NCBI GenBank assembly: GCA_037443785.1
Contig: JBBINR010000015.1
Location: 1-64,000, forward strand
Origin: JAQUOA01 sp037443785
GTDB taxonomy: Bacteria > Bacteroidota > Ignavibacteria > UBA10030 > UBA8401
Reading direction: 5' to 3'
DNA length: 64,000 nucleotides
The stretch's first letter is position 1. Every line of letters starts with the position of its first letter. A model generated the notes under the pieces. That model searched no databases. It saw only the letters and a program-made list of their open reading frames with translations, and was not told the DNA's origin. Positions 38,670-47,350 of this stretch are shown here, piece after piece. The position numbers and the translations under genes were made by a program.

Positions 38670-39878
38670 TTACAGGTATTTTATCCAGCGCAATTCCGGG
38701 TGAGTTGATTTAAAATTGGCATAACGCCGGCATGCGAAATAAAGAATGATCACATCGATTATCCACACCGCATAAAGCAATGGCAAACTCCACCGCAATC
38801 CTTCTGAGATCCCTACAAATGGCGCTGTGTTATACCATTCTTGATGAATGCTTCCGTACAAAATCAAATTCACCGCCAATGCGGAAAGATGAATCAGCAG
38901 AATGTGAAGCAAGTAATAGAACATCGGAACACGTCCAATAATTCTAACGGCATCGACAAACCGACCTTTGGCTTTTTCTGCCCAAGGCACAAAGACAATG
39001 ACCGGTCCAAGAGTCATCAAAAGGTATAGTTGTGAGGGAGGATATTTTTGTTGTCCCAGAAGTTTAAAAACAAACTTCATCCCGTCTTCAAATCCTGTCG
39101 TGGAAAGAGTAATCACCGTACCAATTGAAATAAAAAGGAGAATGGCAGAAATACCTATACGAAAACTTACTTTCCTTATTATTTCAATTTCACGAAGCAA
39201 CAATTGTCCGAAGCCATATCCCGCCATCATCACACCGTTTATTGGAATGATATAATAAAGGATGCTAATGCCCATGATATTCGGCATCCCGGCGATACCG
39301 GAAAACACGCTCGCACCCGATCGATTGACCACTATTGACGGATAGAAAAATCCCCATACTCTTGTTATAGGTTCATAAATCGGAGATGGGAAAATATTCG
39401 GAACGTATTGAAATACTTGTTGTCCGAAAATAATAACGAGGCCAATGATTCCTACAGTAATCGGACGCAGCCCTACAAAAGCAGCAAGAAGTATCATAGA
39501 CCAACCCAGCGACCAAATGACATTCGTAGCAACGTAGTTTGAATAGTCTACGTTGAATGTCCACAAAAACCGGCATATCGTTATTTCAAATATGACGAGA
39601 AGAACTCCCCGGGTAAGAAGAAAATTTATCAGATTTCGCTTACTGCCGATCTTTTGGAAATACAAAAATGCACTTGAACCCGCAAAAAATGCAAATGTTG
39701 GAACACAGTAATGGGTGATCCACCGGGTAAAAAAAACATCGACCGTTGTACCACCTGCCGGAATACCTGAATACACTCTGACATGATCAATTGCCATTAC
39801 GATCATGATAATCCCTCTCAGCAGATCGATTGATTGAACCCTGCGGGATACAGGAAATATTGTTTGCGATTTACCCAT
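38670..39878 (-). CDS. DUF1624/HGSNAT-type multi-span membrane acyltransferase
   Basis: This 402-residue inner-membrane protein has about ten hydrophobic helices. It starts with RVQSIDLLRGIIMIVMAIDH, the signature of the heparan-alpha-glucosaminide N-acetyltransferase-like (DUF1624) family, whose N-terminal DLLRG and DH residues are conserved. Family members are thought to move acyl groups onto extracytoplasmic sugars, but the bacterial substrates are mostly unknown. Its ATG follows directly on the TAG of the methyltransferase gene, so translation is probably coupled. Confidence 0.85.
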   Translation of the reverse strand: MGKSQTIFPVSRRVQSIDLLRGIIMIVMAIDHVRVYSGIPAGGTTVDVFFTRWITHYCVPTFAFFAGSSAFLYFQKIGSKRNLINFLLTRGVLLVIFEITICRFLWTFNVDYSNYVATNVIWSLGWSMILLAAFVGLRPITVGIIGLVIIFGQQVFQYVPNIFPSPIYEPITRVWGFFYPSIVVNRSGASVFSGIAGMPNIMGISILYYIIPINGVMMAGYGFGQLLLREIEIIRKVSFRIGISAILLFISIGTVITLSTTGFEDGMKFVFKLLGQQKYPPSQLYLLMTLGPVIVFVPWAEKAKGRFVDAVRIIGRVPMFYYLLHILLIHLSALAVNLILYGSIHQEWYNTAPFVGISEGLRWSLPLLYAVWIIDVIILYFACRRYANFKSTHPELRWIKYL

Positions 39879-40724
39879 CTACTTCTCGCCGTAGATAACA
39901 AGGGCACTTGAGTCTATCTGCACATTTCCATTCGGATATTTATTATTCACTGTCTGATGCACGTCTTTTTTTATTCGTTCTCTCGTTGCATCATCTGCTT
40001 TGCTCAGCGCTGCAACAACGGGAGCGGCAACATCAGTCATCACATTCCAATAAACATCGGCTGTTTTGCAATTCAACTTCCCTGTAACTTCTTGCACCGA
40101 AATATTTTTTAATCCTGCCTGCGCAAAAAGATCAGCGACAAGATCATTTTTTGCACAGCGGAACATTCCTGGTGCACCGGCTGGAGGAGCAGGCAATTCG
40201 ATATGTTTATTAATCGTTCCCATCATCGCGGTAACCCAGAAATTTTTTTCGGGAACATTCCAAACCGAGGTAGCAATTCTTCCGCCTGGTTTCAAAACAC
40301 GCACCATTTCTTTCGCCGCTAACAGCATATCGGGAAAAAACATAAATCCAAAACGGCAGCTTATCGCGTCGAATGTATTATCGGCAAATGGCAGCTCACA
40401 CACGTCACACACATGGGTTTCGATATTATTAATATCTCTCGACTTCGCGTTTTCCCGGGCTATTGCGAGCATTTCATCAGAAAGGTCAGTGATAAAAACT
40501 TTTCCGCTTTTCAAGTTTGCCGCAATGGTCAACCCCGGTTCCCCCGTTCCTGCCGCCACATCCAGCACTATATCTGTCTCTTTCAGATTAAGCAATCGAA
40601 TGATTTCGTTCCCCTTGGGTTTTAAAAAATCCATAAACAGGTCATCCCATTTTTTCCATCCGGGAGAAAATTTGTTCCACGATTCTTTTTGTTGATCACG
40701 AATTTGTTCAAATTGTTGTTTCAT
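39879..40724 (-). CDS. Class I SAM-dependent methyltransferase (UbiE-like fold)
   Basis: This protein of about 281 residues has the SAM-binding motif I VLDVAAGTGEPG (about 55-66), a following acidic TDLSDEML, and motif DTFDAISCRFGFMFF with KPGGRI further on. It looks like the UbiE/small-molecule methyltransferase group, but the substrate cannot be read from the sequence. ATG 40724 is preferred to GTG 40730 because AAGGAG lies 8 nt before it. It is the first gene of the operon with the membrane acyltransferase and the lipoprotein. Confidence 0.87.
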   Translation of the reverse strand: MKQQFEQIRDQQKESWNKFSPGWKKWDDLFMDFLKPKGNEIIRLLNLKETDIVLDVAAGTGEPGLTIAANLKSGKVFITDLSDEMLAIARENAKSRDINNIETHVCDVCELPFADNTFDAISCRFGFMFFPDMLLAAKEMVRVLKPGGRIATSVWNVPEKNFWVTAMMGTINKHIELPAPPAGAPGMFRCAKNDLVADLFAQAGLKNISVQEVTGKLNCKTADVYWNVMTDVAAPVVAALSKADDATRERIKKDVHQTVNNKYPNGNVQIDSSALVIYGEK

Positions 40725-40802
40725 CGACACGACTCCTTCAGTTGAATTACGGTTTAAAAGTTATTTTACCAATTTTTATTTGTGACGGTCATACTGCTGC
40801 AG

Positions 40803-40834
40803 AAAAAAAGCCCCGTCGGAAAACTGATGATGCT
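40803..40834 (-). terminator. Probable intrinsic terminator after the cassette E output gene
   Basis: An imperfect hairpin (AGCATCATCAG / CCGACGGGGCT, with mismatches) is followed on the minus strand by seven Ts. It looks like a decayed strong stem. It separates the hydrazine-synthase-like gene from the methyltransferase operon. Confidence 0.5.
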
Positions 40835-40864
40835 TTCATTACGATTCTACAATGCGTTGGACAG

Positions 40865-43333
40865 TTATTTCAACAGCAGCATTTTTTTCATAATCTGTCT
40901 GCCATTATTCTGCAATCTTGCAAAATAAATGCCGCTTGAAAGTTTTTCTCCGTTAAACACGGCAGAATGATACCCAGCTTCTTTCACATCGTTAACCAGC
41001 GTTGCCACTTCTCTTCCAATGGCATCGTATACTTTCAATGTTGTTAATCCCGATGCAGGAATTGTGAAGCTGATCGTTGTGCCTGGATTGAATGGATTCG
41101 GATAATTCTGTTTCAATTCAAATGATGCAATAGGTTGTGTTTTATCTTCGACACTGGTTAAAGTCGTTTTCCAGTATTGCAGCAATTCACGCAACGCCTC
41201 CGGCTTATTTTGCGGCGGAGTGACACCGGCTTGATCATTGGTATTGATGCCATGGCAAGAAGCGCACGTGCGTATTTCACCGGGTTGAAAAGTTATCCAA
41301 TATCGTTCTCGTACAACTCCTATACCGTTCGGATCGGTAACCTGCCAACTCATTGCACGATGCGCAGGAATGAATGATGCAACGGAACCATCCAGGCTAA
41401 TTCTAACGCTGCCGGCAGGACCGCCTGGGTTCGGCGGATTTTTTACAGCAGGATCGTGCATTACTTGTGCCAACACACGTCGTCCCGGCGCCGGGTGGTC
41501 TGCTCCGCCTCTGCCGCGAATCATATCTCCCTGAAAAAATTGAACATGCTGTATAGTGTAAACAGTACCGGATGTTCCGATTGTTTGTACACCGCCCGGA
41601 ACTTTTAGATTGTACGGCTGTTGCACATCATTTCTGTCACGCGTCGTAACGTTCCGGCTAACCATAACGGCAAGATCATTGGCTTTGAGCCAGTCTTGAA
41701 ATTTTTTTACATCAACTTTTTCTTCGGTAAATACTTGTTGTTCAGGTAATGCCAGAGGTGTTTCGGTTTTTAACGGTGCGGCAACCTGGGAACGTACTTC
41801 GACAGCATCTAATTCCCACAATGTATCGGTTCGCGTAATGATATCAGCTTCGCCAGTATAATATTTCAGGGAACGAACAATTCCGTTCGTAAGCGGTTTA
41901 TCGGCAACAAAATAATCTTTCCCGTTAATAACGACCGGCTTCATTGTTTTTAATCTAAAGTTATACAAAACCTTCGGTGTTGCTCCATCCCAAGTAAGTT
42001 TATCAATAAAAGGAGAAGTGCTATGACTCACAATCAATGTTCCGTTGGAAAGCGGCAATGGATTGCGATAATGTCCGCTGTGATTCGGATCGGGAGTCTG
42101 TCCTTCTTGCGCCGAAGAAGCTGTTGCTCCATGGGTAATTTCAATGACATCCATTTCTTCGGGATTGATATTCGGCGCACCGGTAAATTTCAATATTTGC
42201 CCTGCTGTTTCACGACCGAACTCATGCGCATTGACACCGTAATACACACCGGGATTCAACGGATCTTCTTTAATGTGAAACAATCCGCCGTCTCCAATAA
42301 TGGTGACTTTGTTCTTCACAAAATTTTTGCGAATGATGAACGAAAGATTCGGGTCATTGACATATGATCCTTCGGTATACGATCCTCCATATTCGTGCCG
42401 TCCAACATGGTTAAGAGTTTCCTCTTCTGTTCCATCCTGATTGAGCTGCCACGGAAAAAAATGATTAAAACGATGGAGGGCAAACTCGGGGTTGTAATCA
42501 TTACTCGATGTATCACGCGGTTCAGGAAAAACTTCCTGCGTCGTGTTCATTCCAACAGCATCGGGCGCTTCGCTCGAATAATTGAACATGCCGTACAACC
42601 CGGGAGTGTATCGATCAGCATCAGCTTGTTGATCACGCTGAAGATGATCCCACCGTGTAAAAAGAATTCTTCCGTACGAATCAATAATCGGATAGAAGGA
42701 ACCGCTGGGTGAATGTTCCAACAGCGTCACCGCACCAGAGGCAGGATCTAAACTCCACAATCCTGTTACCACTCTTGCCGTTTCGTACTCATCCAGCTGC
42801 GGATACAAATGCGCCGCTTTATTAAACGGCATATCCGAAGTAAAAATAATTTTATCATCGCTTCCGTAAATGGGCGAAAGGTTATTGTAATTTTCCGGTT
42901 GATTCGGGATTTTGGTAATTATTGCTTTTTCACCTTTCCCCAGCCCGTTAACTTCATAGATTTGCCAGTAGAATGTTCGATAATCAAATTCCTTAATCGG
43001 ATTTCCAACAAGCATGCTAACCAACGCTTTTGTTCCACTCCAGTGAACCGATGGCTGACGGACGGCAATAGCATTGTTTCCCTGCATTTCCGTAGAATCG
43101 CCAAAGCCTGCCTCACGGGTAAGATTTCGCACTGTCCCGTCAGGATATCGAATCATTAAATCACCACCACGCGGCACTGAGGGAACATCTCCGTTATGGT
43201 TATTGAATGTCTGGGTGACGGCGCTAAACCCGGCAACGGGCGTTTGGGTGACGAAAAGGATTGGGTTCGGTGTTTCTATATTCTGTGAATACGCCAATGT
43301 CCATACAATGCAAAAGAGAAAAATATTTTTCAT
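40865..43333 (-). CDS. T9SS-exported hydrazine-synthase-alpha-like protein with one CxxCH, output of cassette E
   Basis: This 822-residue protein has a signal peptide (cut near residue 16). The central part has the propeller motifs of HZS_alpha-like proteins (IIFTSDMPF, ILFTRWDHLQRDQQ). A single haem c-binding motif TCASCHG lies at residues 690-694, then a T9SS sorting domain with QNYPNPFNP ends in KKMLLLK. The family name comes from anammox hydrazine synthase, but such proteins are widespread and a hydrazine role here is unlikely; a secreted redox protein is the modest inference. The ribosome site is AGGA before ATG. The upstream spacer holds an operator and -7 box shared with the RR-E gene. 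Confidence 0.83.
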   Translation of the reverse strand: MKNIFLFCIVWTLAYSQNIETPNPILFVTQTPVAGFSAVTQTFNNHNGDVPSVPRGGDLMIRYPDGTVRNLTREAGFGDSTEMQGNNAIAVRQPSVHWSGTKALVSMLVGNPIKEFDYRTFYWQIYEVNGLGKGEKAIITKIPNQPENYNNLSPIYGSDDKIIFTSDMPFNKAAHLYPQLDEYETARVVTGLWSLDPASGAVTLLEHSPSGSFYPIIDSYGRILFTRWDHLQRDQQADADRYTPGLYGMFNYSSEAPDAVGMNTTQEVFPEPRDTSSNDYNPEFALHRFNHFFPWQLNQDGTEEETLNHVGRHEYGGSYTEGSYVNDPNLSFIIRKNFVKNKVTIIGDGGLFHIKEDPLNPGVYYGVNAHEFGRETAGQILKFTGAPNINPEEMDVIEITHGATASSAQEGQTPDPNHSGHYRNPLPLSNGTLIVSHSTSPFIDKLTWDGATPKVLYNFRLKTMKPVVINGKDYFVADKPLTNGIVRSLKYYTGEADIITRTDTLWELDAVEVRSQVAAPLKTETPLALPEQQVFTEEKVDVKKFQDWLKANDLAVMVSRNVTTRDRNDVQQPYNLKVPGGVQTIGTSGTVYTIQHVQFFQGDMIRGRGGADHPAPGRRVLAQVMHDPAVKNPPNPGGPAGSVRISLDGSVASFIPAHRAMSWQVTDPNGIGVVRERYWITFQPGEIRTCASCHGINTNDQAGVTPPQNKPEALRELLQYWKTTLTSVEDKTQPIASFELKQNYPNPFNPGTTISFTIPASGLTTLKVYDAIGREVATLVNDVKEAGYHSAVFNGEKLSSGIYFARLQNNGRQIMKKMLLLK

Positions 43334-43378
43334 ACAATTCCTGATTAGTTGGGGAGGTATAAGTATTTATATCCACTA

Positions 43379-43427
43379 CCAAAATATCATTCCAACGCAG
43401 CAGCTACAACTGAACGTTTGTGCAGTA
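43379..43427 (-). promoter_or_regulatory. Candidate promoter E2 with RR-E operator, in front of the HZS-like gene
   Basis: The 20-mer at 43408-43427 reads AACTGAACG-TT-TGTGCAGTA on the plus strand (6 of 9 arm matches). It agrees with site E1 before the RR-E gene at 16 of 20 positions. Downstream on the minus strand come TTGGAA (43395-43390), three bases, and TATTTTGG (43386-43379). The same TTGGAA-N3-TATTTT order and the same 21-nt operator-to-box distance occur at E1. The operator centre is about 84 bp before the ATG. Confidence 0.65.
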
Positions 43428-43580
43428 GTAAAATTTTGTGATTTGTTTCACAAAATTTTTATCGAGGAAAAACATCAATTGGAAAATTGCAAGGGAAAAT
43501 TTTGGAGACCGGCAAAAAAAATGTATGGACAATTGTAATGAGAATTGCAGTGAGGAATATCTACATCAGTTTTTCTTTCA

Positions 43581-44222
43581 TCACCTTCGCAACCGCTTCG
43601 GCTCGTGATGAAACATGAAGTTTTTCGTAGATGTTATGGAGTGAAAGCGAACGGTGTGTACGCTAACAAACAGTTGATCGGCTATCGCTTTGTAGCTGTG
43701 CCCTTCGGTAAGCGCCTTCAACACTTCTTGTTCCCTGTCGGAAAGCTCTAAAGAAAAAATTGCTTTCTTTTTCGGCGGCTCTTGAAAATACTTCAATACT
43801 TTTCGGGCAATCTCGCCTGTCATCGGCGCGCCGCCTTCGTAGGCATCACTGACTGCTTGAAGAAATTGTGCCGCAGGAGTTTTCTTTAACAAATAGCCGA
43901 CTGCTCCCGCACGCAATGATTCAAAAATTTTATCGTCATCGGTAAAAACAGTCTGCATAACAAATTGGATTTCCGGAAATTTCTCTTTTAACTCTCGCAC
44001 ACATTCAATCCCGGATTTCCCCGGCAATCCGATGTCCATCAAAACTACATCCGGAATATTTTTTGCAATTCCTTCAACGGCCTCCGTATAATGCTTAAAA
44101 GAACCGGTAAGTTTGTATCCATCGGAATGTTCTATAATCCACCCTAATCCGGTGCGTATTTCTTCATCGTCGTCGACAATGGCGACAGTAATTACTTTAA
44201 AAGTTGAATGTTCGCTTTTCAT
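43581..44222 (-). CDS. NarL-family response regulator of cassette E, frameshifted in its DNA-binding domain
   Basis: From ATG 44222 the protein has a receiver with D17-D19, phospho-acceptor D63 in VVLMDIGLPG and Lys in GYLLKKTP, then a LuxR/GerE domain from about residue 160. After HTVRFH (H194) the frame leaves the family pattern and stops at 43581. Reading one frame over from 43638 restores HNIYEKLHVSSRAEAVAKV and ends at TAG 43561, matching the cassette F paralogue. One base is therefore missing near 43639-43641, where HLH should be coded. This is either a real inactivating mutation or a sequencing error. The open frame extends back to TTG 44270, but ATG 44222 fits the paralogue. Confidence 0.85.
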   Translation of the reverse strand: MKSEHSTFKVITVAIVDDDEEIRTGLGWIIEHSDGYKLTGSFKHYTEAVEGIAKNIPDVVLMDIGLPGKSGIECVRELKEKFPEIQFVMQTVFTDDDKIFESLRAGAVGYLLKKTPAAQFLQAVSDAYEGGAPMTGEIARKVLKYFQEPPKKKAIFSLELSDREQEVLKALTEGHSYKAIADQLFVSVHTVRFHSITSTKNFMFHHEPKRLRR

Positions 44223-44239
44223 AGGTTGACCCATCGGTA

Positions 44240-44288
44240 AAAAAATACCGTTCCAATCGTATGACTGCAACTGAACATTTGTTTAGTT
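44240..44288 (-). promoter_or_regulatory. Candidate promoter E1 with RR-E operator, in front of the RR-E gene
   Basis: AACTGAACA-TT-TGTTTAGTT (44269-44288) has arms matching at 8 of 9 positions and overlaps the stop codon of kinase E. Read on the minus strand it is followed by 21 nt containing TTGGAA and then TATTTTTT (44247-44240). The layout is the same as at E2, which points to autoregulation of the RR-E gene apart from its kinase. Confidence 0.6.
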
Positions 44289-47228
44289 ATGATGCTGCAA
44301 CGGAATTACGGCAAAAATGACGGTTCCTTTTCCTTTTACAGCTTCAATAGTAAATATTCCGCCGTTTTTTTCTATTCGATTACGCATATTTGTCAATCCG
44401 TTTGTTCTCGACAATTCATTCAACGCAAATCCTCCACCATCATCTTTAATTTCAATGGCGAGATGGTTATTCGACCGCTTCAATGAAACTGTCACTGTCT
44501 TTGCGTTCGAATGACGGACGGCATTGGTCAACGCTTCCTTGGCAACAAGCAAAATTGCCCGGATACTGTCTGATGCCACCTTAATTTTTTCGATCCCATT
44601 TTCGGCATGAAACACCAGTGCAATATCTTTTGCTTCACATACTTCCGTTGCAAATGTTTGTACACGGTGGAGAAGTTTTTCCATCGAATTGTTTTTAGGA
44701 TCAACCGACCAAACAACATCACCCATTGCGTCGATGAGTTCGCGGGAAATAGTCCCTATCTTTTCTGTAAATGAAGGAATGGTGAACTGCTCATCCGGAA
44801 CTTTTTCTCCGGAAACCGACTGACGGTGAATCATTTCTGTCAACAGCGCAATTCTCGTTAATCCTGAACCGATGTCGTCATGAAGATCCGCTGCAATGCG
44901 TGATCGAATTTTTTCCATCTCAAGCAATCGTTGAACGCGGAATCTTTCGACTATGACAAATACTCCAGCGATCACGAGACCGCATAGTGCAATAAACCAC
45001 CATCGTGCCCACAACGGCGACGCAATGGCAAAAGGAAGGATTGATGGTGCTTCATTCGGTTTGCCTTCTTGGTTAAGTGCGCGGACAACAAAAACATATT
45101 TGCCTGAGGAAAGATTCGCATAGGTCACCGATCTTCCCATCGTTGCCTCACTCCATCGGTCTTCAATGGGTGATAACTTATATTGAAACCGAAGCGCTCC
45201 GGTATTCCGAAACGAGATTGCCGTGTAATCAATTGTGACGGTATTCTCATTCGACGAAAGTGATATATTGTCAGCAAGCGAATGCTCTTTCCCATTGATT
45301 TTCAACGAGGCGAAATATACTTCAGGAAATTTCGAAGACGTACCGTCGACGGGAGTTGAAAAAAGCGTCAGATCAAATCTTGTTAGAGCAAATGAAAAAT
45401 CTTTCGCGGAACCGGCTTTACGAACCGGTGAAGGGGTGTATTGCTGCAGTGAGATAAACCGTGTTGCAGTGCTGTCAGGCATATACATTAATCCGCCCTG
45501 CGTACCGATGATCAAACCGCCGGCAGATGTTTCTGCCAAACTCCAAATCTGATTGCTGATCATCCCGTCTTTTTTCGTGAAATGTCTTAACACTTTTCCA
45601 TCATATCGATATAAACCACTGTACCGAGAACCGAACCACAACAACCCATTGTTGGTTTGCAGCACACTGCGAAAAGGAATCTTCGGAAGCATTGTTGCGA
45701 GGGATGATACCGAATCAATCATAAACCCGTTGGGAATTCTCTTTACGATCCAGTACGCCGATTCATATCCCATGACCCAAATATTTCCACTCTGATCTTC
45801 ATATAACTCACGCACATCGCGTATTGGAAAATTATCTTTATGTTTATAGAGTGCCGCAATCGTTGGAGTTGAAGCGAAGTCGATGCATGCCAGCCCTCCT
45901 GCCGAATCAAGCCCATACCATAACATATTTTTGGAATCAATCATCATCGTGATCCCCAGCGACCGGGGAAAACCTTTCTCCGATGTTAATGAATACTTTA
46001 ACGCAAGCCGAGAATGTCCGGTTGGCAATTGTGTAATGGTAACGTAATGAAGCGATCCTTGGTTATCTGAAATCCAAATGTTCTGATTCGTATCGACTGA
46101 GGCAGCCATGAATTTAATATTTTTCCCCTGAGCAGAATTAAGCAAATGCAAATGACTCTGCCACATCATGGTGGTATCTCTCCACACTTCGTACAATCCT
46201 AGCAGCGACGGAACCCAAAGATGCGAATATCGATCAATAGTGCCTCTCCCGGACAATTCTTCGAATGATAATTGATAGGATTCTATTGAATTCATTTTGA
46301 CCAAACCTCTTCCCAGCGTACCAAACCAAATATTATGTTCGCGATCGGTGTATCCCACAGTCGTTTCATTCGACGGAAGACCGTTGCTTTCATTATATAA
46401 ATGCGATACTGATCCTTGCATCGTTCCATGAATCATTATCAATCCCTTGGATGTTCTTACCCAATACCTTTTTTGCTGATCAAGTATTGTGCTGGTAGCA
46501 TTCAATGATCCAATGTCTATTTTCCTTTGTATGGAAAAATTTTTTATAATGTACAATGTCTCACGCGGCACCCCTTTCCCAATAATCGCAATGGAACTAT
46601 CCGGAAGCGCATTGACGATATAAAGATTGCTCTTCGGCAAATCTTTGATATTTGGAACGATAAGGGTTTTATGCTCCGGCGAAAAAAGAAAAACTTGCTG
46701 ACCATTAAAGCACCAAATTATTCCTGATAAATCACGAACCAATCGAAATACTCCTACCATCCTTATCATATCCGTACGGCTTACCGATCCATTTTGAAAA
46801 TGATACAGGCCGTTATCGGTTGCAAGCCATAGAGAACTATCATCCATCTCCAGAACGGAATTGACCTTATTGCTCGTCTCATTGTTCTCCACCAAAAAGT
46901 TTGTCATCTGTCCGTGCAGGTACTGAACCAAACCACCGCCATTAGTGGCAATCCACATTTTGCCCGGATAAAATTTGCTTTCGATAATTGTATTGATATC
47001 TCCCCAAACTTTACTCTCATCAAACGTGATATTCCTGAACCTATAGCCGTCAAAAATACTGATGCCTTCATCTGTTCCGAGCCATAAATAGCCGCGTGAA
47101 TCTTGATAGATTTCAGTAACAAAGTTGGAAATCAATCCGTCGCGAGTAGTATAATTTTGGAGCGGCAGATGCTGTGCGTGTGCAAGTGATGCTATAAAAT
47201 AGATAACAATCGGAAGTACGGTTTTCAT
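44283..47228 (-). CDS. Reg_prop/Y_Y_Y periplasmic-sensor histidine kinase, cassette E
   Basis: This 981-residue protein has a signal peptide ending AHA|Q (about 19), propeller repeats (YLWLGTDEGISIFDG type), a Y_Y_Y domain, and a membrane helix (about 743-760). The HisKA_3 domain has phospho-His H783 in AADLHDDIGSGL. The HATPase domain has TNAVRHS, DDGGGF and GLTNMRNR. The DLHDDIGSGLTRIALL box marks a subfamily distinct from kinases A-D and shared with kinase F. The regulator gene follows closely. No fused regulator is present and the ligand is unknown. Confidence 0.93.
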   Translation of the reverse strand: MKTVLPIVIYFIASLAHAQHLPLQNYTTRDGLISNFVTEIYQDSRGYLWLGTDEGISIFDGYRFRNITFDESKVWGDINTIIESKFYPGKMWIATNGGGLVQYLHGQMTNFLVENNETSNKVNSVLEMDDSSLWLATDNGLYHFQNGSVSRTDMIRMVGVFRLVRDLSGIIWCFNGQQVFLFSPEHKTLIVPNIKDLPKSNLYIVNALPDSSIAIIGKGVPRETLYIIKNFSIQRKIDIGSLNATSTILDQQKRYWVRTSKGLIMIHGTMQGSVSHLYNESNGLPSNETTVGYTDREHNIWFGTLGRGLVKMNSIESYQLSFEELSGRGTIDRYSHLWVPSLLGLYEVWRDTTMMWQSHLHLLNSAQGKNIKFMAASVDTNQNIWISDNQGSLHYVTITQLPTGHSRLALKYSLTSEKGFPRSLGITMMIDSKNMLWYGLDSAGGLACIDFASTPTIAALYKHKDNFPIRDVRELYEDQSGNIWVMGYESAYWIVKRIPNGFMIDSVSSLATMLPKIPFRSVLQTNNGLLWFGSRYSGLYRYDGKVLRHFTKKDGMISNQIWSLAETSAGGLIIGTQGGLMYMPDSTATRFISLQQYTPSPVRKAGSAKDFSFALTRFDLTLFSTPVDGTSSKFPEVYFASLKINGKEHSLADNISLSSNENTVTIDYTAISFRNTGALRFQYKLSPIEDRWSEATMGRSVTYANLSSGKYVFVVRALNQEGKPNEAPSILPFAIASPLWARWWFIALCGLVIAGVFVIVERFRVQRLLEMEKIRSRIAADLHDDIGSGLTRIALLTEMIHRQSVSGEKVPDEQFTIPSFTEKIGTISRELIDAMGDVVWSVDPKNNSMEKLLHRVQTFATEVCEAKDIALVFHAENGIEKIKVASDSIRAILLVAKEALTNAVRHSNAKTVTVSLKRSNNHLAIEIKDDGGGFALNELSRTNGLTNMRNRIEKNGGIFTIEAVKGKGTVIFAVIPLQHHN

Positions 47229-47282
47229 GGCGATAATAGTAATTAATCTCTATTGAAAAACAAAATATTTTTTACGCTTTTA

Positions 47283-47322
47283 AAATACAAAACCTGACAG
47301 GTATTCAGCTTCTGCCAGGTTT
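47283..47322 (-). terminator. Intrinsic terminator of the second cassette F output unit
   Basis: The 11-bp stem AAACCTGGCAG / CTGTCAGGTTT (one G-U pair; 47290-47300 and 47312-47322) is followed on the minus strand by TTTTGTATTTT. It lies 28 nt after the stop of the secreted gene at 47351 and before kinase E. Confidence 0.8.
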
Positions 47323-47350
47323 AAGGAATTTGTATACGATGTTGGTTTAT

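Noticed and set aside
40865..43333. True hydrazine synthase subunit
   Set aside because: Only one CxxCH is present, there are no beta/gamma subunit genes nearby, and a T9SS sorting domain is attached; the family match is structural only.
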